Below, piece by piece: positions 1-8,573 of a stretch of 64,000 nt of DNA. A program made the translations under genes and the position numbers. Every line of letters starts with the position of its first letter. The stretch's first letter is position 1. The stretch lies in contig JADJRG010000013.1 in NCBI GenBank assembly GCA_016712315.1, forward strand, positions 1,123,501-1,187,500, in the 5' to 3' direction. The DNA comes from Nannocystis sp. GTDB taxonomy: Bacteria > Myxococcota_A > Polyangia > Nannocystales > Nannocystaceae. The notes beneath the pieces were generated by a model. The model had not been told where the DNA came from and did no database searches. It saw only the letters and a program-made list of their open reading frames with translations.

Positions 1-553
1 TCCACGCGCGGCCGTGCGACTCCACGCTCGCCAGCTTCTGCAGCCCCGGAGGATCGATCGCCGTCACCCGCGCGGGCGTCACTGTCTCATCGACCAGGAT
101 CATCCACGGCTCGCTGCGGATCCGCTCGCTCGTGTGCGCCTTCACCTCCGCGATCGTCGCGCAAGAGACCTCGAGCAAGGCCAAGCGCGCGAGCGCCTCA
201 TCGCCGCCATGGTTGAGAAATTCACCGAACGCGCGGCCCCGTCGCCAGCGCTCGTCCCGCTCGCTGGGGATCACCAAGATCAGCCGCAGCCGCGCCCCAC
301 TGGCCGACGGATCGACCTCAGCGCCGCCCTCATCGACCACGACCTGCCCCTCGATCTCCTCAAAAAATAACTCCGGCTCGGCGGCCGCGGGCTCGACCTC
401 GACAGCATCGACTGGAGCCTCCTCGCCGACGCAGCGCTCACCGAGCGGCTCGTCCGCGAGGCCGAAGCGCTCGACCACCCATCGCGACCCCGTCGCCCCG
501 CCCACTCCTAGCGCCAGACCTTTGACAAAGAACAGGAAGCTCCGCCGCTGCAT
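1..553 (-). CDS. Tat-type exported protein, C-terminus cut by window edge
   Basis: The frame is open from an ATG at 553 down to base 1, giving about 184 residues with no stop, so the C-terminus lies outside the window. It starts MQRRSFLFFVKGLALG, a twin-arginine plus hydrophobic segment typical of a Tat signal peptide. An acidic, Glu/Val/Ala-rich linker follows (residues about 30-75), then a mixed alpha/beta region containing RLRLILVIPSERDERWRRG and an EPWMILVDE stretch. The middle resembles a periplasmic thioredoxin-like or redox-sensor domain only vaguely and I do not assign a family. It is divergent from the MYXO-CTERM gene at 721. Confidence 0.7.
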   Translation of the reverse strand, partial: MQRRSFLFFVKGLALGVGGATGSRWVVERFGLADEPLGERCVGEEAPVDAVEVEPAAAEPELFFEEIEGQVVVDEGGAEVDPSASGARLRLILVIPSERDERWRRGRAFGEFLNHGGDEALARLALLEVSCATIAEVKAHTSERIRSEPWMILVDETVTPARVTAIDPPGLQKLASVESHGRAW

Positions 554-720
554 AACTCACCGCACGCGCCACACCGACGCGACCTGATAGCCCCCTGACA
601 GGACCTCACCGCCAGAGTTCCCGCAGCGGCCACAAATCGATCGCAGCGCCCGAGGTTCGCCCCCGCACGCCGCGCCAAAGCGCCCGCACTACCGAGGGCG
701 CGGCCTGTTATCCTGCGCAG
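554..720. other. Divergent intergenic region
   Basis: 167 bp separate the Tat-type gene from the MYXO-CTERM gene. It holds a TATCCT hexamer at 709-714, six bases before the ATG at 721. On the minus strand GGCTATCAG lies about 30 bp upstream of the ATG at 553. No other structure was seen. Confidence 0.4.
709..714 (+). promoter_or_regulatory. Candidate -10 element, leaderless start of the gene at 721
   Basis: TATCCT is separated by six bases (gcgcag) from the ATG at 721, which would put the transcription start at or next to the start codon. No Shine-Dalgarno and no good -35 are visible. Confidence 0.4.
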
Positions 721-1359
721 ATGCTCCGCCGCGTCGTCACAGCCCTAATTCTAAGCACCAGCGCCACCCTCGCCCTCGCCCCCATCGCCGCCGCCGAGAC
801 CACCGGCCCGCCGCCGGACGTCACCCTCTACATCACCGCGCCAGCGGACAACGCCGAGTTCGACGCGCCAGCGACGATCGAGGTCTACGCCTCGGCCTTC
901 GACGGCACCTCGGAGTTCGTGGAGTCCGTCGGCCTCACCGTCGATGGAGCCCCGCACCCCACGACCTGCGCGGTCCAAGGCCAATGTATCTTCAGCGACA
1001 TCGTCCTCGAGGAGGGGATCCACACCATCGTCGCCCTCGCGACCACCAACGTCGGCACGGCGAACGACTCGATCACCGTCTACGTCGGCGTGCCCGCGCC
1101 TGACCCCACCGGCGAGACCACCGGCGACACCGACGCCACCGCCGGCGACACCGACGCCACCGCCGGCGACACCGACGCCACCGCCGGCGACACCGACGCC
1201 ACCGCCGGCGACACCGACGCCACCGCCGGCGACACCGACACATCCGAGATGATCAACCCCGTCAAAGAGGGCTGTAGCTGCGCCACCACGCAGGACCGCG
1301 GCCTCACCGCCTTCGCGCTGCTCCTCGGCCTGCTCGGCCTGCGGAGGCGCCGTCGTTGA
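721..1359 (+). CDS. MYXO-CTERM-anchored Ig-like surface protein
   Basis: 212 aa. A signal peptide (MLRRVVTALILSTSATLALA, cleaved near AAA-ET) precedes a roughly 90-residue bacterial Ig-like domain recognisable by ITAPADNAEFDAPATIEV and a VGLTVDGAPHP strand. Residues 135-169 are five exact copies of GDTDATA, a flexible spacer. The C-terminus carries GCSC at 184-187, a hydrophobic helix and RRRRR, the pattern of the MYXO-CTERM sorting signal, so the protein is probably processed and displayed at the cell surface. It overlaps the next gene by 4 bp (TTGA), suggesting a co-transcribed operon with the DUF1592 and DUF1552 genes. Confidence 0.85.
   Translation: MLRRVVTALILSTSATLALAPIAAAETTGPPPDVTLYITAPADNAEFDAPATIEVYASAFDGTSEFVESVGLTVDGAPHPTTCAVQGQCIFSDIVLEEGIHTIVALATTNVGTANDSITVYVGVPAPDPTGETTGDTDATAGDTDATAGDTDATAGDTDATAGDTDATAGDTDTSEMINPVKEGCSCATTQDRGLTAFALLLGLLGLRRRRR
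1123..1227 (+). repeat. 21-bp tandem repeat x5 encoding GDTDATA
   Basis: Five copies of a 21-bp unit (ggcgacaccgacgccaccgcc), in frame within the MYXO-CTERM gene. Near-perfect identity at the DNA level, synonymous sites included, suggests recent unit duplication by slippage. Confidence 0.9.
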
Positions 1360-2921
1360 GGCCCCGCGGCGCAGCGCTCGCGCTCGTGCTCCTCGCGTGC
1401 ACACCCGAGGAGCCCGGCCCGATCCGCCTGCACCGCCTCAGCCGCGCGGAATATACGAACTCCCTCCGCGACCTGCTCGGCGTCGTCCCGACCCGCGCCG
1501 CCGAGCTCCCCGCCGACGACCCCCGCCACGGCTTCGACAACAACGGCGACAGCCTCACCCTCTCTCCCCTGCTCCTCGAGCTGATCGAGCGCAGCAACGA
1601 CCACACGATCGCCGCCGCCCTCGACCCGAGCGCCCCGCATCGCGCCAGCCTGCTCGCCTGCGACCCTGCCCAGCTCGGCCCCCGCGCCTGCGCCCGCGCC
1701 CTCCTCGATCGCCTCGCCCCACGCGCCTGGAGGCGCCCCCTCCGCCGCGAAGAGCAGGAAGACCTGCTCGCCCGCTTCGACGCCGCCCTCACCAGCGGCG
1801 CCGACTTCGACGCCGCGATCGCCCACCTCCTGCACACGATCTTCACCTCGCCCTACTTCCTCTACCGCGTCGAGCGCCGCGCCCCGATCGGCGAGCGCCA
1901 GCGCCTCAGCGGCCACGAGCTCGCCGCCCGCCTCGCCGCCTTCATCTGGAGCAGCGCCCCCGACGATCTCCTCCTCGCCGCCGCCGGCGCCGGCGATCTC
2001 GAGCGCCCCGAGCGCCTCGATCACCACGTCCGGCGCATGCTCAGCGACCCCCGCGCCGCCGCCCTCGTCGACGACTTCGGCGGCCAGTGGCTGCACTTTC
2101 GCGCCCTCGATCATGTCTTTAAGGACACATCACTCTACCCCGACTTCGACGCCCCCCTACGCGACGCGATGCGCGAAGAGGCCGCCCGCTTCTTCGCCTC
2201 CTTTATCGCCGAGGACCGCGACCTGCGCGGCCTCTTGACCGCCGACTACACCTACGCTGACCCCCGCCTCGCCGAGCTCTACGGCGTGCCGCACCCCGGC
2301 GGCGGCGGCCACGTCCGCGTCGACCTCAGCGGCGCCGCTCGCCGCGGCCTGCTCACCCAAGCCGCCCTGCTCAGCGCCCTCGCCCGCCCCTTCCGCACCT
2401 CCCCCTCCCTGCGCGGCGCCTGGATCGCGCAGAACATCCTCTGCGCCCCCGTCGCCGCGCCCCCGCCCGGCGTCAACCCCAACCTGCCTGAAGAGCCAGA
2501 TCCCGCCCGCGACCGCCTGAACGCCCACCAAGAGGACCCCGCCTGCGCGAGCTGCCACGCCCTCATCGATCCGCTCGGCCTCGCGCTCGAGAATTACGAC
2601 GCGATCGGCCGCTACCGCAGCCACGACGGCGGCGCCCTCATCGACCCCGCCGGCCGCCTCCCCTCCGGGCTCACCTTCCAGGATCCCTTGGAGCTCGCCG
2701 AGCTGCTCGCCGACGACCCCGCCTTCCCGCGCTGCGTCGTCGAGCGCGCGCTCACCTACGCGCTCGGCCGCGGCCTCGACGCCGACGACCACGCCGCCGC
2801 CGACGCGATCACCCAACAGCTCGAGGACCGCGACTACCGCGCCCGCGAGCTCTTCGTCCTGATCGCCACCAGCGACCCTTTTTTAAGCCGCGCCGAGGCC
2901 GACCCCGAGGACACCCCATGA
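1356..2921 (+). CDS. DUF1592 domain-containing lipoprotein
   Basis: 521 aa, TTG start overlapping the upstream stop. MRPRGAALALVLLAC gives a lipobox with Cys15. The order is that of the planctomycete/myxobacterial DUF1587-1595-1592-1588-1585 family: RLHRLSRAEYTNSLRDLLGV (about 24-43), RAWRRPLRREEQ (about 124), TSPYFLYRVE and RLSGHELAARLAAFIWS (DUF1592), RTSPSLRGAWIAQNILC, then CASCH inside DUF1588, and a C-terminal DUF1585 helix pair. CASCH is a CxxCH haem-binding motif. The biochemical role of the family is not known to me. The gene overlaps the DUF1552 gene by 4 bp, its usual partner. Confidence 0.88.
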   Translation: MRPRGAALALVLLACTPEEPGPIRLHRLSRAEYTNSLRDLLGVVPTRAAELPADDPRHGFDNNGDSLTLSPLLLELIERSNDHTIAAALDPSAPHRASLLACDPAQLGPRACARALLDRLAPRAWRRPLRREEQEDLLARFDAALTSGADFDAAIAHLLHTIFTSPYFLYRVERRAPIGERQRLSGHELAARLAAFIWSSAPDDLLLAAAGAGDLERPERLDHHVRRMLSDPRAAALVDDFGGQWLHFRALDHVFKDTSLYPDFDAPLRDAMREEAARFFASFIAEDRDLRGLLTADYTYADPRLAELYGVPHPGGGGHVRVDLSGAARRGLLTQAALLSALARPFRTSPSLRGAWIAQNILCAPVAAPPPGVNPNLPEEPDPARDRLNAHQEDPACASCHALIDPLGLALENYDAIGRYRSHDGGALIDPAGRLPSGLTFQDPLELAELLADDPAFPRCVVERALTYALGRGLDADDHAAADAITQQLEDRDYRARELFVLIATSDPFLSRAEADPEDTP

Positions 2922-4264
2922 CCCGCCCTCACCGCTTCGGGCGTCGTCTCCTGCTCGCCAGCGCCGCCGCCACGATCGCTCTCCCCTTCCTCGAGGCCTT
3001 CGCCCCGGGGCGCTCCGCCCGCGGCGCGATCCCTGCGCGCCCGCCTCGTTTCATCGCCGTCTACCTGCCCAACGGCGTCGTCGCCAGCGCCTTCACCCCC
3101 GCCGCCCTCGGCCCCCTGCTCGCCGACCCTGACGAGCCCGACAAAAAGCTCCCGCCCACCCTCGCGCCCCTCGGCGAGCTCGCCGCCCGCGTCTCCGTGA
3201 TCAGCGGCCTCAGCAACGCCCCCGCCGAGATCGACGGCGCTGGCCACCACGCCACCGGCACCGCGGCGTTCCTCACCGCCACCACCGCCCGCCGCAGCGA
3301 CAGCGCCCCGCAGCTCGGCATCAGCCTCGACCAGCGCTTCGCCCAGGAGCACGCGCACCAGCTCGCCTTCCCCTCCCTCCAGCTCGGCGTCGACGGCGGC
3401 GGCCACGTCGGCGACTGCGACAACGGCTTCGCCTGCGCCTACTCGCGCAACATCTCCTGGGCCGGCCCCACCACCCCGCTACCCAAGCTCACCGACCCCG
3501 CCCTCGTCTTCGACCTGCTCCTCGCCGGCGACGATCCTGACGCCACCCAGATCGAACGAGCACGCCGTCGCGCCCTCCGCAGCAGCGTGCTCGACCACGC
3601 TCGAGGCGACGCCGCCGCCCTCCACGCCGAGCTCGGCGCCGCCGATCGTCACCGCCTGAGCGACTACCTCGACGCCCTCCGCCAGCTCGAGCGCCGCGCC
3701 CAGGCCCCGGCGCCGCGCTGCGACGACGCCGCCGCCTTCGATCCCAGCTACACCGACCTCACCGAGCACGTCCACCGCCTCAACGAGCTGATCGTGCTCG
3801 CCCTCCGCTGCGACCTCACCCGCGCCGTCACCTTCATGCTCGGCAACTCCGCCAGCGCGCGCACCTACCCCTTCCTCGGCGTCGCGGACGCCCACCACGA
3901 CCTCTCTCACAACGCCGGCGACCCCGACATGATCCGCGACCTCCTCCGCGTCGAGGCCTGGGAGCTATCCTGCTTCGCTGACCTCCTCCGCCGCCTGCGC
4001 GACGCCGAAGACGGCGAGCACGATCTCCTCAGCGGCGCCGCCGTCCTCCTCTCCAGCGAGATCTCCGAGAGCAACACCCACTCCCACCGCGGCCTCCCCG
4101 TGCTCCTCGCCGGCGAGGCCCGCGGCGCCTTCGCCCCTGGCAACCACCTGTCTTTTGAGCCAGACACTCCCTACGCCCGCCTCCTCTTGTCGATCCTGCG
4201 CGCCCTCGGCGGCGACGACGATCACTTCGGCGACGACGGAGATCGCCCCCTCGAGGGCCTCTGA
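2918..4264 (+). CDS. DUF1552 domain-containing Tat-secreted protein
   Basis: 448 aa, with ATGA overlap to the DUF1592 gene. The N-terminus has RFGRRLLLASAAATIALPFLE, a Tat-like signal that fits the family. The core contains RPPRFIAVYLPNGVV, HHATGTAAFLTA, an SLDQRFAQ segment and ISESNTHSHRGLPVLLAG near the C-terminus, as in DUF1552 proteins, which are usually encoded beside DUF1592 proteins and are related to the sulfatase/DUF1501 fold. Together with the upstream genes it probably forms a secreted or outer-surface complex of unknown function. The last 43 bp overlap the convergent gene that ends at 4222. Confidence 0.88.
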   Translation: MTRPHRFGRRLLLASAAATIALPFLEAFAPGRSARGAIPARPPRFIAVYLPNGVVASAFTPAALGPLLADPDEPDKKLPPTLAPLGELAARVSVISGLSNAPAEIDGAGHHATGTAAFLTATTARRSDSAPQLGISLDQRFAQEHAHQLAFPSLQLGVDGGGHVGDCDNGFACAYSRNISWAGPTTPLPKLTDPALVFDLLLAGDDPDATQIERARRRALRSSVLDHARGDAAALHAELGAADRHRLSDYLDALRQLERRAQAPAPRCDDAAAFDPSYTDLTEHVHRLNELIVLALRCDLTRAVTFMLGNSASARTYPFLGVADAHHDLSHNAGDPDMIRDLLRVEAWELSCFADLLRRLRDAEDGEHDLLSGAAVLLSSEISESNTHSHRGLPVLLAGEARGAFAPGNHLSFEPDTPYARLLLSILRALGGDDDHFGDDGDRPLEGL

Positions 4265-4941
4265 TCGCCCTCGCGCGCCGGTCGCCCGCCGATCACGTCG
4301 AACGAGAGCCCCGCCCCGAGCACCGCGGACACCAGCACCCGGTCATTAAACTCCGACGGCGAGGTGGTCGTCCGCCGCGCCCGCGGCCCGAACATCATCC
4401 CGATCCACAGCTCGATCGCCAGGCGCTCCGACACCGGGATCCGCCCGCCCCCGCTGATCATCCCCGCGTGGTGGCCGTACCGGTCCGTCGCCGCGTCGGC
4501 CGCGCCGAAGGGTGGCCGATAGGTCGGCGGTCCGAATGTCCCAAGAGCCAGGTACTCCGCGCGGATGAACCCGAGCCGCTCATACGCGCCCAGGCCGATC
4601 CCCGCGCCGACCATCCCGAGGTGCACCGCCGACGGATCGCGGTAGCCGTTGCCCAGCAGCAGCCCGCGGCTGTGCGCGTAGAGGCGCCGATGCACCTGCA
4701 GCCGCAGCTCCGCCGAGGCGCCGACGCCCCAGAAGCGACCGCCGCGCGCGCACTCCTGAAACCCGCCGCGCGGCACGCAGATCTCCTCGCCGAGCGAGCG
4801 CGGACCCAAGATCGCGGAGACGCTGCCGATGAGGCGCGGCGGCGGCGGTCGCTCGCTCGCCCGCGCGAAAGGGACCGGCGCGGCCACGAGCGCCCACGTG
4901 GCGAGCGGCGCGATGAGGCGGCGAGCGGCGGCGCGGAGCAT
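4222..4941 (-). CDS. Exported outer-membrane beta-barrel-like hypothetical protein
   Basis: 239 aa from the ATG at 4941, chosen because MLRAAARRLIAPLATWALVA followed by APVPFARA makes a clean Sec signal peptide; the frame stays open upstream but encodes Arg/Gly-rich sequence with no signal. The mature part is rich in Gly, aromatic residues and alternating hydrophobics (VGAGIGLGAYERLGFIRAEY, LAIELWIGMMFG, VLVSAVLGAGLSFDVI), as expected for a small porin-like barrel. One Cys pair (EICVPRGGFQEC) sits in a loop. No family is recognised. Its 3' end overlaps the DUF1552 gene by 43 bp. Confidence 0.6.
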   Translation of the reverse strand: MLRAAARRLIAPLATWALVAAPVPFARASERPPPPRLIGSVSAILGPRSLGEEICVPRGGFQECARGGRFWGVGASAELRLQVHRRLYAHSRGLLLGNGYRDPSAVHLGMVGAGIGLGAYERLGFIRAEYLALGTFGPPTYRPPFGAADAATDRYGHHAGMISGGGRIPVSERLAIELWIGMMFGPRARRTTTSPSEFNDRVLVSAVLGAGLSFDVIGGRPAREGDQRPSRGRSPSSPK

Positions 4942-5111
4942 CACGTGATGATGCCGCGATGAGCCGCGACGCACCATCACCGCTCCGCGCGCGCCGCCGC
5001 CTCGACGCGAGCACACGCGGACGGGCGCGCAGCGCCGCGCCGCGCGCGTTGTTGGCCAGCCGGCCAGTCCTTGCAGATCGTCGGCGTTCATAGTTTGCTT
5101 GGCGCTAGCTA

Positions 5112-5939
5112 GTGCTGACCGCTTTGACATCCACCTGCGTCGCGCTCGCGCTGGCCCTCGCCCCGGCCGCGGCGCCCGCCGCCTCGCCCGCCGGACCAGC
5201 CGCCCAACAGCCGGCCTCCAGGCAGGTCCGCGCCGCCTTCCGCGTCGCCACCGCGGACTTCGGCGGCGGCCGGATCTCCGCCGACCTCGTCGCCCGGATC
5301 GAGGCCCTCGGCCTGCAAGAGCTCCGAGGCGCCGGCATCATCACCGCCGTCAACGGCGACTACGTCGTCGAGCTGGTGGTCGCCGCGGGCGCCGACGGCT
5401 CCGGCTACGTGACCACCATCGTCGGCTTCCGCGGCGACGAGGAGCTCGCCGGCAGCCGCCGCCGCAGCAAGTGCGAGCTCTGCCTCGAGGACGAGCTGCT
5501 CGTCCAGATCACCGACCTGGTCAAAGAGACAGCCTCTGCGGTCATCCACGAGGCCAAGCCGCCGCCGCAGGTCGTCGCCAGCGAGGCCGTCGAGCCGGTC
5601 GTCGCCGAGCCGGTCGTCGCCGAGCCGACCGCCGTCATCACCCAGGAGGAGGATCCTCCGCCCCCGCGCGGTCGCCTCGGTCGAGCGGGCGCCGCCGGCG
5701 TCGGCGCCGCGGTCGTCGGCGGCCTGGCCCTCGGTACAGGTGTCGGCCTGCTCGTCGTCGGCGAGCGGAGCGAGCGCGACTACCTCGCCCCCAGCATCGC
5801 CCTCATCGGCGTCGGCGCGCTCTCCCTCTTCACCGGCATCGGCCTGCTCGTGATCGACCGCGAGGCCCGCCGCGAGCAGGCGCTCGTCCCCCTCGCCAGC
5901 CCCAACAGCGCCGGCCTGCTCTGGGTCGGCCGCTTCTAG
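5112..5939 (+). CDS. Exported hypothetical protein with C-terminal transmembrane pair
   Basis: 275 aa, GTG start. MLTALTSTCVALALALAPAA is a signal peptide. Residues about 40-150 form an alpha/beta domain (AAFRVATADFGGGRISADLV, IITAVNGDYVVELVV) with a CELC pair near 125. A Val/Glu/Pro linker contains a duplicated VVAEPVVAEP. Two hydrophobic segments (GAAVVGGLALGTGVGLLVV and a second ending GIGLLVIDREARR) lie near the C-terminus, a layout common in myxobacterial PEGA-like or FHA-linked proteins. No function is assigned. Confidence 0.65.
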   Translation: MLTALTSTCVALALALAPAAAPAASPAGPAAQQPASRQVRAAFRVATADFGGGRISADLVARIEALGLQELRGAGIITAVNGDYVVELVVAAGADGSGYVTTIVGFRGDEELAGSRRRSKCELCLEDELLVQITDLVKETASAVIHEAKPPPQVVASEAVEPVVAEPVVAEPTAVITQEEDPPPPRGRLGRAGAAGVGAAVVGGLALGTGVGLLVVGERSERDYLAPSIALIGVGALSLFTGIGLLVIDREARREQALVPLASPNSAGLLWVGRF

Positions 5940-5979
5940 CCCGCGCCGCCGGGCCGACGTCGGCCCCCAGCCGCGCGAG

Positions 5980-6180
5980 CTACGTGTCCTCGTCCTTCGG
6001 CTTGGGCGGGAAGTCCTCGACCCGCGTGTTCGGCACGAAGGCCAGCGCCTCCGAGACATAGAGGCCCGTGTGCAGGATCAAGTGCGTCACCGTCCGAACC
6101 AGGCACCCGCCGGGCACCTCGCTCACATAGGCCGCGCCGCGGTTTCCGTCGCCATCGTGCCTGACTTCGACCCACTTCAT
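5980..6180 (-). CDS. Small conserved-looking hypothetical protein
   Basis: 66 aa, ATG at 6180. Starts MKWVEVRHDGDGNRG and includes VSEVPGGCLVRTVTHLILHT and PNTRVEDFPPKPKDED. There is no signal peptide or membrane segment. The mixed composition, acidic tail and upstream promoter candidate make it more likely a real cytoplasmic protein than a chance frame. Function unknown. Confidence 0.6.
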   Translation of the reverse strand: MKWVEVRHDGDGNRGAAYVSEVPGGCLVRTVTHLILHTGLYVSEALAFVPNTRVEDFPPKPKDEDT

Positions 6181-6241
6181 CGTCCGTACCTGTCCTGGCC
6201 TTTGGTTGGCGCAGCGCCCGCGGGCGCGGCGAGAGAGCGAG

Positions 6242-6271
6242 ATAGTAGACGAGGTGCCCTCGCCAAGCCAA
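6242..6271 (-). promoter_or_regulatory. Candidate sigma70-type promoter for the 66-aa gene
   Basis: On the minus strand TTGGCT (6266-6271) is followed after 18 bp by TACTAT (6242-6247), with a leader of about 55 nt to the ATG at 6180. Confidence 0.3.
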
Positions 6272-6340
6272 GCAGAGCGCTCCCCCCACCGCTTGGGGCC
6301 CCAGAGCCCCGACCGCCGCGAGGCCGCATGAGTCGGGCCC

Positions 6341-7486
6341 TCACGAGCGCACGGTCGCGCGGCGGCGCTTACGAGCCTGCACCACCCCGCTCTCGCTCGT
6401 GCTCGGCCCGCGCAGGGCGCAGCTCAGCAGCGCCCGATGGGCCTCACTCAGCCGCGAGAACACATCGATCGCCCGCTCACCCAAGTGGCTGAACCCTTGG
6501 CGAGCCAGCGCGTCCGGGTGGAATTTGACGCTCATTCGCCGCCACGCCGCGCGGATCTCGTCGGCGGGGGCGACCGGGGCGACCCCCAGCAGGTCCGCCG
6601 CGCTCGCGCCCACCGCGATCCTCGCCTCCAGCTCGCCCAGCTCCGACATAAACGTCGCCGCCAGCGCGCTCGGGGTCAGCCTCGCCGCGTCGATCTCGCC
6701 CCCCACCGCCCGCACCTGCGAGCCCGTCGGCGCCCCATAAGCCCGCAGCGCCTCGCTGCCGACCCGCAGCATCTGGCAGGCCCACAGCGTATAGACGATC
6801 TGGGCGACCCGCGTCGGCGAGGCCGGCAGCCGCAGCAAGCTCGGCAGGTCGGTGCCGCGCTGCAGCGCCCCGAGGATCACCTCATCGTCCTCACGGAACG
6901 AGAAGTTCGCGCGATAGCGGGCCACCGCCGCGCTCGCGCGCAGCGGCCCCTGCACCGCCGCGCCCATCTCGGTGAACACCCGCACCTCATCGTAGTGGGC
7001 GCTCACCCCCGCCAGCACCAGCTCCAGCACGTTCACCGGCGCGGTCAGGTCGCCGCTGATCTCCGACAGGTCATCGTGCGCGATGATCCGCGCCCTGCCC
7101 TTGCGCAGCGCGAAGCACTGCGCCAGCTTGCGCGCGCACTGGGTCCGCAGCGCCTGCCCCAGCGCCGGCGCGTCGATCAGCCCTTGGCGGAGCAGCACTT
7201 GGCCGAGGCGCTCCGTCGGCGAGCGCTCATGCAGAGCGCGGCCGCAGCGCGCCGCCGTAAGCAGACCGTCCTCGACCAAGATCACCCCGAGCCGGTCCCG
7301 CGGGCTCTCCCAGTCGGTGAAGATCGGCATGCCCTTGCGGATCCAGATCGTCCTGCGGGTCGGGCACTGGGCGTCTTGGGGGAGCGTCACCATCCCGGTG
7401 AAGCGCTGGCGGAGGAGCGCGAACACGAGCCGCCCCAGCCCGATCCTGCTGAGCTCCGCCGCCTGTGGTCGCGCTGTGGTCGCCAT
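6341..7486 (-). CDS. DUF4388-like / J-domain protein
   Basis: 381 aa from the ATG at 7486 (MATTARPQ). The frame is open further upstream but would run across the divergent promoter. The N-terminal half resembles the myxobacterial DUF4388/PATAN-type domain (GLGRLVFALLRQRFTGMVTL, RKGMPIFTDW, then LGVILVEDGLL and LGQVLLRQGLI). The C-terminal roughly 70 residues form a DnaJ-like J-domain: LLGVAPVAPADEIRAAWRRM, then FHPD with the invariant HPD. No Gly/Phe or zinc-finger region is present, so it is a J-domain adaptor rather than a full DnaJ. It is divergent from the PP2C gene with 55 bp between them. Confidence 0.8.
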   Translation of the reverse strand: MATTARPQAAELSRIGLGRLVFALLRQRFTGMVTLPQDAQCPTRRTIWIRKGMPIFTDWESPRDRLGVILVEDGLLTAARCGRALHERSPTERLGQVLLRQGLIDAPALGQALRTQCARKLAQCFALRKGRARIIAHDDLSEISGDLTAPVNVLELVLAGVSAHYDEVRVFTEMGAAVQGPLRASAAVARYRANFSFREDDEVILGALQRGTDLPSLLRLPASPTRVAQIVYTLWACQMLRVGSEALRAYGAPTGSQVRAVGGEIDAARLTPSALAATFMSELGELEARIAVGASAADLLGVAPVAPADEIRAAWRRMSVKFHPDALARQGFSHLGERAIDVFSRLSEAHRALLSCALRGPSTSESGVVQARKRRRATVRS

Positions 7487-7527
7487 GTGTGTGTCGGGGG
7501 ATCTAGCACTGAGAGGGGCGCCCCTGC

Positions 7528-7533
7528 TAGGTT
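7528..7533 (+). promoter_or_regulatory. Candidate extended -10 for the PP2C gene
   Basis: TGCTAGGTT contains a TAGGTT hexamer with an upstream TG, and eight bases separate it from the ATG at 7542; predicted leaderless or nearly so. Confidence 0.35.
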
Positions 7534-7541
7534 CAAGCGAC

Positions 7542-8330
7542 ATGAGCATCAGCTTCACCGTCGGCCCGCACCGGATCCGTTTCGCCGGCAAGACGGACAT
7601 CGGCCAGGTCCGCGCCCACAACGAGGACTCCCTGCTCATCCCCAGCGAGATGGCCCTCACGGTCGTCTCGGACGGCATGGGCGGCCACGCCGCGGGTGAC
7701 GTCGCCAGCCGGATCACCGTCGAGACCCTCGACGAGTTCTACCGCGACAGCGCCCGCGCCAGCCCGCCCACCTGGCCGCTCAAGCTGCCGGTGATGGACG
7801 TCGAGCGCCAGCGCATGGCTTCGGGGATCAAGCTCGCCAACCTGCGGATCTTCGAGGCCGCGACCGCCGACGCCGGCAAGAAGGGCATGGGCTGCACCGT
7901 CGTCGCCCTCTACTTCAGCCAGGGCCGCTTCTACGCCGGCCACGTCGGTGACAGCCGCGTCTACCGGATCCGCGACCAACGGATCGGCATGCTCACCGAG
8001 GATCACTCGCTCGCCAACGACTACATGCGCATGCGCGAGCTGACCGCCGAGGAGATGGCCAACTTCCCGCAGAAGAACGTCGTCGTCCGCGCCCTCGGCC
8101 TCGCCGAGCAGGTCGCCGTCGACGTGATTATTGACGAGTACCGCACCGGCGACCTCTTCCTCCTCTGCTCCGACGGCTTATGCGGCATGATCAGCGACCA
8201 GGTCATGCTCGAGATCATCGCCAGCCACGAGAGCCTCGACATGGCCTGCGCCGCCCTCGTCCGCGCCGCCAACGACGCCGGCGGCAACGACAACATCACC
8301 GCCGTGCTCGCCCGCGTCGAGCGCCCCTGA
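7542..8330 (+). CDS. PP2C-type serine/threonine protein phosphatase
   Basis: 262 aa, ATG at 7542. PPM/PP2C motifs occur in order: TDIGQVRAHNEDSLL (motif 1, metal-binding Asp), VVSDGMGGHAAGDVAS (DGMGGH, second metal Asp), GMGCTVVALYF, AGHVGDSRVYRIRD, TEDHSLANDY, FLLCSDGLCGM and GGNDNITAVLARV (final Asp). The length fits a stand-alone bacterial phosphatase of the PstP/Stp type acting on Ser/Thr-phosphoproteins. It lacks membrane segments. Its likely partners are Hanks-type kinases such as the one at 35421. It is divergent from the J-domain gene. Confidence 0.93.
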   Translation: MSISFTVGPHRIRFAGKTDIGQVRAHNEDSLLIPSEMALTVVSDGMGGHAAGDVASRITVETLDEFYRDSARASPPTWPLKLPVMDVERQRMASGIKLANLRIFEAATADAGKKGMGCTVVALYFSQGRFYAGHVGDSRVYRIRDQRIGMLTEDHSLANDYMRMRELTAEEMANFPQKNVVVRALGLAEQVAVDVIIDEYRTGDLFLLCSDGLCGMISDQVMLEIIASHESLDMACAALVRAANDAGGNDNITAVLARVERP

Positions 8331-8482
8331 GCCGCGCCGCGGGGCGAGCGCCCGCCGCGAGCGCCCGCCACGATCTCATCGGCTCCGACGATCCCCGCCG
8401 ATCGCGGCGCCGTCGCTCGCCCCGCGGCCGTCTCGCCGGCGCCGACGCCACAAAGCGCACGCGCCGCCGCCTACGCGCGGAA

Positions 8483-8511
8483 TTGACAGTACGCGCCGCC
8501 CGGCCGTAAAT
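8483..8511 (+). promoter_or_regulatory. Candidate sigma70 promoter for the DUF6351 gene
   Basis: Perfect TTGACA at 8483-8488, a 17-bp spacer, then GTAAAT at 8506-8511. The leader to the ATG at 8574 is about 55 nt and ends with an aagaagga Shine-Dalgarno-like sequence. This is one of only two near-consensus -35 elements I found in intergenic DNA here. Confidence 0.55.
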
Positions 8512-8573
8512 GAGCGGTCGACGCGCGCTCACCGCCGCGCGCTCACTTCGCCCACGAAGAAGAAGGACCGCTC

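Noticed and set aside
1..370. Plus-strand open frame of 118 aa at 14-370
   Set aside because: Arg/Pro-rich shadow of the minus-strand Tat-type gene, which reads smoothly from 553 to the edge.
1123..1227. Array of 21-bp repeats that could suggest CRISPR
   Set aside because: Repeats are contiguous without spacers, in frame within a coding gene, and lack palindromic ends.
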